A DNA stretch of 64,000 bases from Amycolatopsis nalaikhensis (GTDB taxonomy: Bacteria; Actinomycetota; Actinomycetes; Mycobacteriales; Pseudonocardiaceae). Below are positions 42,745 to 50,920 of the stretch, piece by piece. The notes beneath the pieces are model-generated. The model was not told the origin of the DNA. It ran no database searches and worked only from the letters and a program-made list of their open reading frames with translations. The stretch is from the NCBI RefSeq assembly GCF_030264295.1, contig NZ_CP127173.1, forward strand, positions 255,501 through 319,500, in the 5' to 3' direction. A program made the translations under genes and the position numbers. The number at the start of each line of letters is the position of its first letter. The stretch's first letter is position 1.

Positions 42745-43653
42745 TCAGGCGAACAAGGCGTCGAGTTTCGCCCGGACCCGGTCGAGGTCTTCGCTGTATT
42801 TCAGGACGGCACCGAGCGTCCGCGCCGCCGATGCCGCGTCCAGCTCGTCGCGTCGCAGAGCCAGCAGGGCTCGTGCCCAGTCGAGTGACTCCGCCACTCC
42901 CGGCGGCTTCAGCAGGTCCATCTCGCGGAGCCGGTGCACCGCTTCCGAGATCTGCCGGGCCAGGAGCTCGCCTATCTCCGGGATCCTACGACGCAGGATC
43001 GTGACTTCGCGCGCCAAGTCGGGGTGTTCCAGCCAGTGGTAGAGGCAGCGGCGCTTGAGGGCGTCGTGCACCTCGCGGGTCCGGTTGGAGGTGAGCACCA
43101 CCAGCGGCGGTTCCTCCGCGCGGACCTCGCCGTACTCGGGGATGGTGACGGCGTGCTCGTCGAGCAGCTGCAGCAGGAAGGCTTCGAACTCGTCGTCGGC
43201 GCGGTCGATCTCGTCGATCAGCAGGACGCACGGCGCGCTGATGAGCGCTTGCAGCAACGGCCGCGCGAGCAGGAACCGCTCGGTGTAGAGCGAGCGTTCG
43301 GCGGTCTCGACGTCGACCCGCCCGTCCCCGGCGGCTTCGAGGGCGCGCAGGTGCAGCAGCTGGCGCGGGAAGTCCCACTCGTAGAGCGCCTGGGCGGCGT
43401 CGATGCCCTCGTGGCACTGGAGCCGCACGAGGGGGCGGCCGAGCGCGGTGGCGAGGGCCAGGGCGAGTGAGGTCTTGCCGGTGCCGGGCTCGCCTTCGCA
43501 GAAGAGCGGGCGGCCCATCCGCAGGGCGAGGAAGCCGGCGGTGGCGAGCCCGTCATCGGCGAGGTAGCCGGTCGCGTCGAGCGCGTCGGCAAGTTCTTCA
43601 GGCGAGTCGAGCAAGTCGGTCACAGTGTCGATCGTAAGCGGCCGGAGCCACAT
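42745..43653 (-). CDS. MoxR/CoxD family AAA+ ATPase
   Basis: This is a 302-aa protein from ATG 43653 (GTG 43623, ten residues in, is an alternative). Walker A is FCEGEPGTGKTSLALALA, Walker B is VLLIDEIDRADDEFEAFLLQ, and sensor motifs LTSNRTREVHDAL and RRCLYHWLEHP follow. MoxR ATPases act with VWA partners (CoxE) to assemble metal centres. It lies seven bases after the MocA stop, whose GGTGAG may serve as its ribosome site, so it belongs to the Mo accessory set. Confidence 0.9.
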   Translation of the reverse strand: MWLRPLTIDTVTDLLDSPEELADALDATGYLADDGLATAGFLALRMGRPLFCEGEPGTGKTSLALALATALGRPLVRLQCHEGIDAAQALYEWDFPRQLLHLRALEAAGDGRVDVETAERSLYTERFLLARPLLQALISAPCVLLIDEIDRADDEFEAFLLQLLDEHAVTIPEYGEVRAEEPPLVVLTSNRTREVHDALKRRCLYHWLEHPDLAREVTILRRRIPEIGELLARQISEAVHRLREMDLLKPPGVAESLDWARALLALRRDELDAASAARTLGAVLKYSEDLDRVRAKLDALFA

Positions 43654-43660
43654 TCGCGGC

Positions 43661-44248
43661 TCACCGCCGGGGAAGATCATGGCGGCGGTCGACATCCCGG
43701 CCGCTGCCGAGGTCGCCGCACTCGACGAGCCGGAGGTCATCACGGGTGGCGAGCCAGTCCCGGGCGCCGCGGTCGCCTTGGGCGGATTCGGCGATTTCGC
43801 GCCACCACCGGCGGCCGAGGAGGACGGGGTGGCCGGGGAGGCCGTCGTAGGCCGCGCGGGCGACGGTGTCTTCGGTGGCGTTCGCGAGGACGCGGGTGAG
43901 GATGTCGGCGCCGACCCAGGGCAGGTCGACGAGGTGGACGAGTGCGGCGACGGGGGTTTCGGTCGCGGTGAGCGCTTCGAGCCCGGCGCGGAGGGAGGCG
44001 CCCATGCCGGTCGCCCAGTCGTCGGCCTGGACGGCTTGAGCCGGGTCCGGGAGGAGGGCGCGGACTTCTTCGGCGGCCGCGCCGATGACGACGCGGATCG
44101 GGGTGCAGCCCGCGTCGGTGAGGGTGCGGAGGGCGCGGAGGACGAGCGGCTGGCCATCGAGATCGGCGAGGGCCTTGGGGCCGCCGAAACGGCGCCCGGC
44201 CCCGGCGGCGAGCAAGAGCCCGGCGACGGGTGGTGAGGTTAGGGTCAT
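43661..44248 (-). CDS. MocA-like molybdenum cofactor cytidylyltransferase
   Basis: This is a 195-aa nucleotidyltransferase. The nucleotide-binding motif LLLAAGAGRRFGGPKALADLDGQPLV is at the N-terminus. The metal-binding Asp segment LVHLVDLPWVGADIL and the GLPGHPVLLGRRWW segment are typical of MocA/MobA-like proteins. It probably converts molybdopterin to the cytosine dinucleotide form used by Cox-type hydroxylases. Its ATG overlaps the stop of the Ala-rich ORF (ATGA) and MoxR follows directly. Confidence 0.87.
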   Translation of the reverse strand: MTLTSPPVAGLLLAAGAGRRFGGPKALADLDGQPLVLRALRTLTDAGCTPIRVVIGAAAEEVRALLPDPAQAVQADDWATGMGASLRAGLEALTATETPVAALVHLVDLPWVGADILTRVLANATEDTVARAAYDGLPGHPVLLGRRWWREIAESAQGDRGARDWLATRDDLRLVECGDLGSGRDVDRRHDLPRR

Positions 44249-44640
44249 GGGCGCGCCTCGGTCGGTGGCGCGGTGGGGAGTGGCGGCTCGGCGACGGGCG
44301 CGGCTCGCGGCGGCTCGGAGGTCGCGGCGGCAGGCGCGGCTCGCGGCCCCTCAGAAGTCGCGGCGGCGGGCCGCCTGGCGACGGGCGCGATTCGCGGCAC
44401 CGCAGAAGTCGCGGCGGCGGGCCGCCTGGCGGCGGGCGCGGCGACTCGGGCTAGCACGGCGATCGCGGCTGGCGGGCGCCGTTCGGCAGCGGGTGCCGCC
44501 GTGCGAGGCGCCACCGCGATCGCGGCCGCCGGTGGCAGCGACCACTCGCCCGCCGCCGAGCTGGCCGGGCGGGGCGGCGTCGCGCTTCGAGCCCGCGCGG
44601 CTCCTCCCCCGGCCTCGGCCGTCCGCAGCCGGTCAAGCAC
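44245..44640 (-). CDS. Ala/Pro-rich repeat protein bridging IclR and MocA
   Basis: This is a 131-aa ORF of almost only Ala, Pro, Arg, Thr and Ser. A unit of about 17 aa, of the form RRPAAATSxxPRxAPxA, recurs two to three times. Its GTG start (44638-44640) overlaps the IclR stop by eight bases and its stop overlaps the MocA ATG by four. These junctions argue that it is translated, though composition alone could keep the frame open, and the opposite strand is also open here. It has no membrane helix or known domain. It may be a disordered linker protein or chiefly a coupling ORF. Confidence 0.45.
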   Translation of the reverse strand: MLDRLRTAEAGGGAARARSATPPRPASSAAGEWSLPPAAAIAVAPRTAAPAAERRPPAAIAVLARVAAPAARRPAAATSAVPRIAPVARRPAAATSEGPRAAPAAATSEPPRAAPVAEPPLPTAPPTEARP

Positions 44641-45466
44641 GCGCGCGGCCCGGGGCGGCTATTGCCAAGTCGGCCTCGATCGTTCGGGCCGCCTCCAGCA
44701 ATGGGGGCACCAGTTCCGTCTCCACCGACTCCGCCGTCGTGCGGCTCGCGTGCGTCGACAGGTTCACCGCCGCCACCACTCGGCCCGCTCGGTCGTGGAT
44801 CGGGGCCGCCACCGAGCGGAGGCCTTCCTCCAGCTCCTGGTCCACCATCGCCCAGCCCTGCTCCCGCACCTTCGCCAGCTCCGCGCGGAGGCGGTCCGGC
44901 GAAGTCACCGTGCGGTCGGTCAGGCGGTCGAAGCTCGCCACCACGAAGTACGCCTCCAGCTCCGCCTTGCTGAGCCCGGCCAGGAGCACATGCCCCATCG
45001 AGGTCGCGTACGCCGGGAAGCGGGTTCCCACGTTGATGCTCACCGTCATGATGCGCGACACCGCCACCCGCGCCACGTACACGATGTCCGTGCCCTCCAG
45101 CACCGACACCGAGCTGGACTCGTGGACGTCCGCCGACAGGTGCTCCAGGTGCGGCTGCGCCACCTCCGGCAACGTCATGCTCGACAGGTACGAATACCCC
45201 AGCTCCAGCACCCGGGCCGTCAACGAGAAGTACTTGCCGTCCGTGCGGACGTACCCCAAGTCGGCCAGCGTCAGCAGGAACCGCCGCGCCGCCGCGCGGG
45301 TCAGGCCCGTCGCGCGGGCCACGTCGCTCAACGTCAGCTCCGCCGCGTCCGCGTGGAACGCCTTGATCACCGCCAGCCCGCGCTCCAGCGACTGCACGTG
45401 GTGGGCACCGCGGTGCGCCGGCTCGCCGTCGACCTCGATCTCCACGGGCGGCCTCGTGACGTCCAT
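44633..45466 (-). CDS. IclR family regulator, probable PcaR-type
   Basis: This is a 277-aa protein. The winged helix-turn-helix is at about residues 22-85 (SLERGLAVIKAFHADAAELT; LSDVARATGLTRAAARRFL; LADLGYVRTDGKYFSL). The IclR effector domain follows (SMGHVLLAGLSKAELEAYF; LEEGLRSVAAPIHDRAGRVVAAVNLS). It ends the pca gene run, 10 bp after pcaC, matching the PcaR/PcaU/PobR branch of IclR proteins that control protocatechuate genes. Beta-ketoadipate or protocatechuate is the likely effector, by analogy. Confidence 0.88.
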   Translation of the reverse strand: MDVTRPPVEIEVDGEPAHRGAHHVQSLERGLAVIKAFHADAAELTLSDVARATGLTRAAARRFLLTLADLGYVRTDGKYFSLTARVLELGYSYLSSMTLPEVAQPHLEHLSADVHESSSVSVLEGTDIVYVARVAVSRIMTVSINVGTRFPAYATSMGHVLLAGLSKAELEAYFVVASFDRLTDRTVTSPDRLRAELAKVREQGWAMVDQELEEGLRSVAAPIHDRAGRVVAAVNLSTHASRTTAESVETELVPPLLEAARTIEADLAIAAPGRARA

Positions 45467-45476
45467 GCCCGGCAGC

Positions 45477-45878
45477 CTATCCGGCGTCGTCCGGGCGGGC
45501 GCTCGGCTCGCCCAGCTCGGCCAGCGTGCGCTGGGCGATCGCGAACGCCGCGTTCGCCGCCGGTGCGCCCGCGTAGACCGCCGTGTGCAGCAGGACTTCG
45601 CCGATCTCCGCCGCCGTCAGCCCGTTGCGGACCGCCGCCCGGACGTGCATCGCCAGCTCGTTGTGCGCGTGCAACGCCGTCAGCGCCGCCAGCGTCACGC
45701 AGCTGCGGGTCCGGCGGTCCAGGCCGTCGCGGGCCCACACCGAACCCCACGCGCCTTCGGTGATGTAGTCCTGGAACGGGCGGCTGAAGTCCGTCGTGCC
45801 CGCGACCGCGCGGTCCACGTGCTCGTCGCCGAGCACTTCGCGGCGCACCTTCATGCCCTGCTCGTGGCGGTCGGTCAC
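45477..45878 (-). CDS. pcaC: 4-carboxymuconolactone decarboxylase
   Basis: This is a 133-aa protein of the CMD family. It carries RREVLGDEHVDRAVAGTTDFSRPFQDYITE, then GLDRRTRSCVTLAALTALHAHNELAMHVRAAVRNGLT and EIGEVLLHTAVYAGAPAANAAF. PcaC decarboxylates gamma-carboxymuconolactone to beta-ketoadipate enol-lactone. The GTG start overlaps the pcaD stop as GTGA. In many actinobacteria pcaD and pcaC are fused as pcaL; here they are separate. Confidence 0.94.
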   Translation of the reverse strand: MTDRHEQGMKVRREVLGDEHVDRAVAGTTDFSRPFQDYITEGAWGSVWARDGLDRRTRSCVTLAALTALHAHNELAMHVRAAVRNGLTAAEIGEVLLHTAVYAGAPAANAAFAIAQRTLAELGEPSARPDDAG

Positions 45879-46678
45879 GCTCGCTCCAAGTGGTCGAGGA
45901 TCAGCCGGGTGAACTCTTCCGGCTGCTCGTAGTTGCCCAGGTGCGCGGCGTCCGCCACGACCTCCAGACGCGCGCCCGGGATGCCCTCGGCGATCAAGTC
46001 GGAGTGCCCGGCCGGCGGGGTGGCCGGGTCTTCGGCACCCGCGATGACCAGCGTCGGCGCGGAGATCTTCGGCAGCACGTCGAGCAGGTCCATCCGCTCG
46101 ATCACGCCGCAGCAGGCCGCGTACCCCTCGGCCGGGACCGCGGCGATCATCGCGCGCAGGAACTCCGCCCGGTCCGGGTGCCGCTCGAGGTAGCCAGGCG
46201 TCAGCCACCGGCTCACGCCCGCCTCGGCGATGGCCGCCGTGCCCTCCGCGCGGACCGTGCGCGCCCGGTCCGCCCACATCGACGGCGGGCCGAGCTTCGC
46301 CGACGTGCAGCAGAGCACCAGGCTCGCGATCCGGTCCGGCGCGTGGACACCGAGCCACATCCCGGTCATCCCGCCGAGCGACAGGCCCGCGAAGTGCACC
46401 CGGTCGACGCCGAGGTCGTCGAGCAGGGCGAGGACGTCGCCGCCCAGGTCGTCCAGCTCGTACGGCCCGGGCGGGACCGGCGAGCCGCCGTGCCCGCGCG
46501 CGTCGTAGCGGACCACTCGGAACCCGTGCTCCACCAAGGGCGCGACCTGCGGCTCCCACATCCGGAGGTCGCTGCCGAGCGACCCGCCGAACACCACCAC
46601 CGGCCCGTCTTCGGGCCCTTCCTCGACCCGGTGCAGCCGTACGGCACCCACGCCGTCACCTCCGTTCGCGCCTGTCAT
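45875..46678 (-). CDS. pcaD: 3-oxoadipate enol-lactonase
   Basis: This is a 267-aa alpha/beta hydrolase. The oxyanion segment is FGGSLGSDLRMWE, the nucleophile elbow GLSLGGMTG, the acidic residue lies in VIAGAEDPATPP, and the catalytic His in VVADAAHLGNYEQPEEF. PcaD hydrolyses the enol-lactone to beta-ketoadipate. Both ends overlap neighbours by four bases (pcaG and pcaC), so the operon is tightly coupled. Confidence 0.93.
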   Translation of the reverse strand: MTGANGGDGVGAVRLHRVEEGPEDGPVVVFGGSLGSDLRMWEPQVAPLVEHGFRVVRYDARGHGGSPVPPGPYELDDLGGDVLALLDDLGVDRVHFAGLSLGGMTGMWLGVHAPDRIASLVLCCTSAKLGPPSMWADRARTVRAEGTAAIAEAGVSRWLTPGYLERHPDRAEFLRAMIAAVPAEGYAACCGVIERMDLLDVLPKISAPTLVIAGAEDPATPPAGHSDLIAEGIPGARLEVVADAAHLGNYEQPEEFTRLILDHLERA

Positions 46679-47229
46679 ACCCGGAAGAAGACCGTCTCGC
46701 CGTCGCCTTGGAGCCGCACGTCGAAGCGGTAGCCGTCCGCCGTCTTCGTCGCGATCAGCGTTTCACGGCGCTCCTCCGGCACCGACGCGAGCACGGCGTC
46801 ACCGGAGTTGTCCTGGTCGGCGAAGTAGATCCGCGTGACGACCCGGTTGAGCAGCCCGCGCGCGAACACCGAGACGTCGATGTGGCGGGCCTGCGTGGCG
46901 CCGTCCTGACCCGGCACCGGGCCGGGCAGCACGGTGAGGATGCCGTAGGTGCCGTCCTGGTCGGTCGGGCAGCGGCCGAAGCCGCGGAACTCGCCGGACG
47001 CCGCGCCGCGCGGGTCGTCCGGGTGGCGGAACCCGCCGTCCGAGTCGGCCTGCCAGGTCTCGATCATCGCGTCCGGCACCGGGTCACCGTTGCCGTCGCG
47101 GACGACGCCGCGGATCCAGAACGCGCCGGGCGTGCCCTCGGGCACCACGTACGGGCCGTCCGGCCAGGGCAGCCCGATCGACAGGTACGGACCGACGGTC
47201 TGCGAAGGAGTGGGCAGCAGCTGGGTCAT
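46675..47229 (-). CDS. pcaG: Protocatechuate 3,4-dioxygenase alpha subunit
   Basis: This is a 184-aa intradiol dioxygenase subunit. TPSQTVGPYLSIGLPW opens the protein and is the alpha-subunit signature. DAMIETWQADSDGGFRHP and the beta-sandwich FARGLLNRVVTRIYFAD follow. The alpha subunit lacks the full set of iron ligands and pairs with PcaH. It begins directly at the pcaH stop (ATGA) and ends at the pcaD start. Confidence 0.95.
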   Translation of the reverse strand: MTQLLPTPSQTVGPYLSIGLPWPDGPYVVPEGTPGAFWIRGVVRDGNGDPVPDAMIETWQADSDGGFRHPDDPRGAASGEFRGFGRCPTDQDGTYGILTVLPGPVPGQDGATQARHIDVSVFARGLLNRVVTRIYFADQDNSGDAVLASVPEERRETLIATKTADGYRFDVRLQGDGETVFFRV

Positions 47230-47963
47230 TCGTCGTCGTCCTCTTCCTCTTCGAACACCGACGCGTCGCGCCCGCGCAGCACGATGTCGAACTGGAACCC
47301 GAGCGCCCACTCCGACTGCGTGATCGAGTGGTCGTAGCGCGAAACCATGCGCTGCCGGGCCTTCTCGTCCGGGATGGAGTTGAAGATCGGGTCCTGGGAG
47401 AAGAGCGGGTCGTCCGGGAAGTACATCTGGGTGACCAGCCGCTGGGTGAACGCCGACCCGAACACCGAGAAGTGGATGTGCGCGGGGCGCCAGGCGTTGT
47501 CGTGGTTCTTCCACGGGTACGCGCCGGGCTTGATGGTGGTGAAGGTGTAGCGGCCGTCGCTGTCGGTCAGGGTGCGGCCGACGCCGTCGAAGTTCGGGTC
47601 GAGCGGGGACGGCCAGCGGTCGCCGGTGTGCCGGTAGCGGCCGCCCGCGTTCGCCTGCCAGATCTCGACGAGGGAGTCGCGCACCGGGCGGCCGTCGCCG
47701 TCGAGCAGCCGCCCGGTGACGATGATCCGCTGGCCCTGCGGTTCGCCCGCGTGCTGGCGGGTGAGGTCGTTGTCGTGCTCGCCGAGGCGGCCGGGCCCGA
47801 GCAGCGGCCCGGTGACCTCGGTCAGCATCTGCGGCAGCAGCACGAGCGGCTGCTTCGGGTGCCGCAGCGCCGTCGAGCGGTACCCGGTGTAGTCCAGCGG
47901 CGGGTGGGTGCCCTCGGGCTCTTCCCCGTAGCGCGGCAGCTTGAGTTCGGTCGGTGTGACCAC
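47226..47963 (-). CDS. pcaH: Protocatechuate 3,4-dioxygenase beta subunit
   Basis: This is a 245-aa catalytic subunit. The non-heme Fe(III) ligands are visible: Tyr in GGRYRHTGDRW, Tyr in PGAYPWKN, and the His pair in WRPAHIHFSVFG. It cleaves protocatechuate between the two hydroxyls to 3-carboxy-cis,cis-muconate. The start is GTG 47961-47963 with AGGGAG upstream. The C-terminal tail is strongly acidic (EEEEDDDE). It lies 12 bp after pcaF. Confidence 0.96.
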   Translation of the reverse strand: MVTPTELKLPRYGEEPEGTHPPLDYTGYRSTALRHPKQPLVLLPQMLTEVTGPLLGPGRLGEHDNDLTRQHAGEPQGQRIIVTGRLLDGDGRPVRDSLVEIWQANAGGRYRHTGDRWPSPLDPNFDGVGRTLTDSDGRYTFTTIKPGAYPWKNHDNAWRPAHIHFSVFGSAFTQRLVTQMYFPDDPLFSQDPIFNSIPDEKARQRMVSRYDHSITQSEWALGFQFDIVLRGRDASVFEEEEDDDE

Positions 47964-47975
47964 GGTGCTTCTCCC

Positions 47976-49157
47976 TTACCGGCCTTCGAGGACGACAGCC
48001 AGGCCCTGGCCGACGCCGATGCAGATGGCGGCGAGTCCCCAGCCACCGCCGCGGCGGTGCAGGTCGTGCGCCAGGGTGCCGAGGATCCGGCCACCGGACG
48101 CGCCGAGCGGGTGGCCGATGGCGATCGCGCCGCCGTGGGTGTTGACGATCTCCGGGTCGAGCTTCTTCCAGTCGCGCAGGCACGCCAGCGACTGCGCCGC
48201 GAAGGCTTCGTTCAGCTCCACCGCGGCCAGGTCTTCCCAGCCGATGCCCGCGCGCTCGAGCGCGATCTCGGCCGCGCGGACCGGGCCGATGCCGAAGACG
48301 TCCGGGTCGACGCCGGCCGCGCCGCGACCGGCGATCCGGGCGAGCGGGGTCTTGTTCAGCCGGCTCGCGGCCGCTTCGTCACCGAGGAGCAACGCCGAGG
48401 CGCCGTCGTTGAGCGGGGACGCGTTGCCCGCGGTGACCGTGCCGTTTTCCTTGCGGAACACGGGCTTCAGCTTGGCGAGCTTCTCGGGGCTGGAGTCGGG
48501 CCGGATGCCCTCGTCGCGGGCCAGGTCCACGCCCTCGACCGGGACGACCATCTCGTCGTAGAAGCCCTCGTCCCACGCCTTGGCGGCGTTGACGTGGCTG
48601 CGCGCCGCGAAGGCGTCCTGCTCGTCGCGGCCGATGCCGTAGCGCTCGGCGAGCAGCTCGGTGGACTCGCCGAGGGAGACCGTCCACTGCGACGGCATCG
48701 CCGGGTTGACCATGCGCCAGCCGAGCGCGGTGTTGTAGAGGGTCTGGTTGCCCGCCGGGAACGCCTTCTCCGGCTTCGGCATGACCAGCGGCGAGCGGGT
48801 CATCGACTCGACCCCGCCGGCGACGACGAGGGAGGCGTCACCGACCTGGATCGCCCGGCTGGCCTGCATCACGGCGTCGAGGCCGGAGCCGCAGAGCCGG
48901 TTGACGGTGTTGCCGGGCACGCTCGTCGGCCAGCCGGCGAGCAGCGCGGCCATGCGGGCGACGTTGCGGTTGTCCTCGCCCGCGCCGTTCGCGTCGCCGA
49001 GGGTCACCTCGTCCACTGTGGACGGGTCGAGGTCGTTGCGGCTCTGGAGGGCCTTGAGGACACCCGCGGCGAGGTCGTCGGGGCGGACCCCGGCCAGTGC
49101 GCCGCCGTAGCGGCCGAACGGGGTGCGGATCGCGTCGAGGACGTAGACGTCGGTCAT
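47976..49157 (-). CDS. pcaF: Beta-ketoadipyl-CoA thiolase
   Basis: This is a 393-aa thiolase. The nucleophile Cys is in NRLCGSGLDAVMQA, and the C-terminal catalytic segments are VELNEAFAAQSLA, NTHGGAIAIGHPLGASGGRI and AICIGVGQG. PcaF splits beta-ketoadipyl-CoA into succinyl-CoA and acetyl-CoA. The ATG at 49155-49157 overlaps the pcaJ stop as ATGA; a longer upstream frame is spurious. QGL follows where biosynthetic thiolases have GGG, as common in degradative types. Confidence 0.95.
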   Translation of the reverse strand: MTDVYVLDAIRTPFGRYGGALAGVRPDDLAAGVLKALQSRNDLDPSTVDEVTLGDANGAGEDNRNVARMAALLAGWPTSVPGNTVNRLCGSGLDAVMQASRAIQVGDASLVVAGGVESMTRSPLVMPKPEKAFPAGNQTLYNTALGWRMVNPAMPSQWTVSLGESTELLAERYGIGRDEQDAFAARSHVNAAKAWDEGFYDEMVVPVEGVDLARDEGIRPDSSPEKLAKLKPVFRKENGTVTAGNASPLNDGASALLLGDEAAASRLNKTPLARIAGRGAAGVDPDVFGIGPVRAAEIALERAGIGWEDLAAVELNEAFAAQSLACLRDWKKLDPEIVNTHGGAIAIGHPLGASGGRILGTLAHDLHRRGGGWGLAAICIGVGQGLAVVLEGR

Positions 49158-49906
49158 GCCTTCTCCAGCTCTCGCAGCACGGTCAGCTCCTGCTCGGTCG
49201 GGGCGGGCGTGGTCTTCAGGTCGTCCGCCACCTTCAGTTTCCACCCAGTGGCCGCGATCGCCTGCTCGAGCTCCACACCGGGGTGCAGCTCGGTGAGGGT
49301 CAGCTCCGCCGTCTCCGGGTCGGGGCGCATCAGGCCGAGGTCGGTGACCACCAGGGTCGGGCCCTTGCCCGGCAGGCCGAGCTTCTCACGGTCGCCCTTG
49401 CCCGAGCCGTGGCCGAACGACGTCACGAAGTCGACCTTCTCGACGAACGCGCGCGGGCTCTGCCGCAGCACGATGAACACCTCGCCGCAGGAGGCCGCGA
49501 TCTCGGGGGCACCGCCCGCGCCCGGCAGGCGGACCTTCGGGTCGTGGTAGTCCGAGCCGATCACGGTCGTGTTGATGTTGCCGAACTTGTCGAGCTGGGC
49601 GGCGCCGAGGAAGCCGACGTCGATCCGGCCGGGCTGGAGCCAGTAGTTGAACACCTCGGGCACGCTGACCACGGCGTCGGCGGTGTCGGCCAGCTCGCCG
49701 TCCCCGATCGACAGCGGCAGGCGGGACGGCTTCGCGCCCAGGCAGCCGGATTCGTAGATCAGCGTGAGGTTCGGGGCGTGCGCGCGGCGGGCGAGGTTCG
49801 CCGCCTTGCTCGGGAGGCCGATGCCGACGAAGCAGGAGGTGCCGTCGGCGAGCGCGCGGGCGGCCGCGATGCTCATCATCTCGTCGGCGGTGTAGTCGGT
49901 GGTCAC
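49154..49906 (-). CDS. pcaJ: 3-oxoadipate CoA-transferase subunit B
   Basis: This is a 250-aa CoA-transferase B subunit. The active-site Glu lies in LIYESGCLGAK, and later segments include GRIDVGFLGAAQLDKFGNINTT and LPGAGGAPEIAASC. With PcaI it transfers CoA from succinyl-CoA to beta-ketoadipate. The start is GTG 49904-49906 with GGAGG upstream. The start overlaps the stop of the 33-aa ORF. Confidence 0.94.
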   Translation of the reverse strand: MTTDYTADEMMSIAAARALADGTSCFVGIGLPSKAANLARRAHAPNLTLIYESGCLGAKPSRLPLSIGDGELADTADAVVSVPEVFNYWLQPGRIDVGFLGAAQLDKFGNINTTVIGSDYHDPKVRLPGAGGAPEIAASCGEVFIVLRQSPRAFVEKVDFVTSFGHGSGKGDREKLGLPGKGPTLVVTDLGLMRPDPETAELTLTELHPGVELEQAIAATGWKLKVADDLKTTPAPTEQELTVLRELEKA

Positions 49907-50004
49907 GCTGCAACCTCCGCGGTGCGGGTTCGGACGACGGGTCGGGCGCCGGACGGCGCGGGATCGGTGGTGCGGACCCCGGGCGTGCCGGTGGCCGGGC
50001 TCAT
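49903..50004 (-). CDS. 33-aa bridging ORF between pcaI and pcaJ
   Basis: The ORF starts at ATG 50002-50004, overlapping the pcaI stop as ATGA, and ends in a TGA overlapping the pcaJ GTG. It fills the 94-bp gap exactly. The product is Pro/Arg/Thr-rich (MSPATGTPGVRTTDPAPSG start) with no known motif. The pcaJ ribosome site GGAGG is inside it. It could be a coupling ORF carrying ribosomes across the gap, or a small protein; the frame could also be open by chance. Confidence 0.45.
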   Translation of the reverse strand: MSPATGTPGVRTTDPAPSGARPVVRTRTAEVAA

Positions 50005-50810
50005 GCCTTCACCCCGGTCAGCTCGTTCAGCCACTTCGTGAACGCTTCGCGGTCGCGGCCGATCTCGTCCCACGCCTGGTACGCCGCGTTGTCGCGCTCG
50101 TAGTACCCCGCCGCGTACGACGGGCTCGCGCCGCCCGGGACCTCGGCCACCGCGGTGACCACCCACGCCGGGAGCACGACCGCGCCCGGGCGGGGCTCCA
50201 GCTCGTCGACGATCTCCTCGACCGTCACGATCGAGCGCTTCGCCGCCAGCACCGCTTCCTTCTGGACGCCGGTGATGCCCCACATCTGGACGTTGCCCGC
50301 GCGGTCGGCGCGCTGCGCGTGGACGATCGTGACGTCCGGGTTCAGCGCGGGCACCGCGGTGAGCCGCTCGCCGGTGAACGGGCAGGTGATCGGCTTGATC
50401 GTGGCCGTCTGCGCCGGGAGGTCGGTGCCGGTGTAGCCGCGCAGCACCGCGAACGGCAGGCCGGACGCGCCGGCCACGTACCGGTTCGCCATGCCCGCGT
50501 GGCTGTGCTCCTCGATCTCCAGCGGGACCGGCCAGTCGTGCTGGACCGCGTCGCGGAAGCGGTGCAGCGACCCCACGCCGGGGTTGCCGCCCCACGAGAA
50601 GATCAGCTTGCGCGCGCAGCCCGCGCCGATCAGCTGGTCGTACACGATGTCCGGGGTCATCCGCACCAGCGTCAGGTCACGCTTGCCCTGTCGGATGATC
50701 TCCTGCCCGGCCGCGACCGGGATGAGGTGCGTGAAGCCCTCGAGCGCGACGGTGTCCCCGTCGTGCACCAGCCGGGCCACGGCCTCCTCCAGCGACAGCA
50801 GCTCCGCCAT
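50001..50810 (-). CDS. pcaI: 3-oxoadipate CoA-transferase subunit A
   Basis: This is a 269-aa CoA-transferase A subunit. Motifs are DGDTVALEGFTHLIPVAAGQEIIRQG, GCARKLIFSWGGNPGVGSL, NPDVTIVHAQRADRAGNVQMWG and EEIVDELEPRPGAVVLP. I chose ATG 50808-50810, which has GGAG eight bases upstream; an in-frame start 17 codons earlier lies in the operator region. It is the first gene of the pca operon. Confidence 0.93.
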   Translation of the reverse strand: MAELLSLEEAVARLVHDGDTVALEGFTHLIPVAAGQEIIRQGKRDLTLVRMTPDIVYDQLIGAGCARKLIFSWGGNPGVGSLHRFRDAVQHDWPVPLEIEEHSHAGMANRYVAGASGLPFAVLRGYTGTDLPAQTATIKPITCPFTGERLTAVPALNPDVTIVHAQRADRAGNVQMWGITGVQKEAVLAAKRSIVTVEEIVDELEPRPGAVVLPAWVVTAVAEVPGGASPSYAAGYYERDNAAYQAWDEIGRDREAFTKWLNELTGVKA

Positions 50811-50824
50811 CACGTGCTCCAAAC

Positions 50825-50860
50825 TGTTCGCATCACGCACACTCGTTCTGCACCCGAACA
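50825..50860. promoter_or_regulatory. Inverted GTTCG/CGAAC sites, candidate IclR operator of the pca operon
   Basis: TGTTCG (50825-50830) pairs with CGAACA (50855-50860). GTTC (50845-50848) also pairs with GAAC (50856-50859) at seven-base spacing. The sites lie just upstream of pcaI, where a PcaR-like IclR protein would act. Confidence 0.5.
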
Positions 50861-50920
50861 TAGCACGGCGCGCGGCCCGGGGACCAGATGTCTTCCACCC
50901 AATGGATGACGCAGGTACGA

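Noticed and set aside
44273..45763. Plus-strand frame of 496 codons through the Ala-rich repeat and opposite IclR
   Set aside because: Repeats make both strands open here, but beyond 44640 it runs antisense to a clear IclR gene; the minus-strand ORF has the start/stop overlaps.
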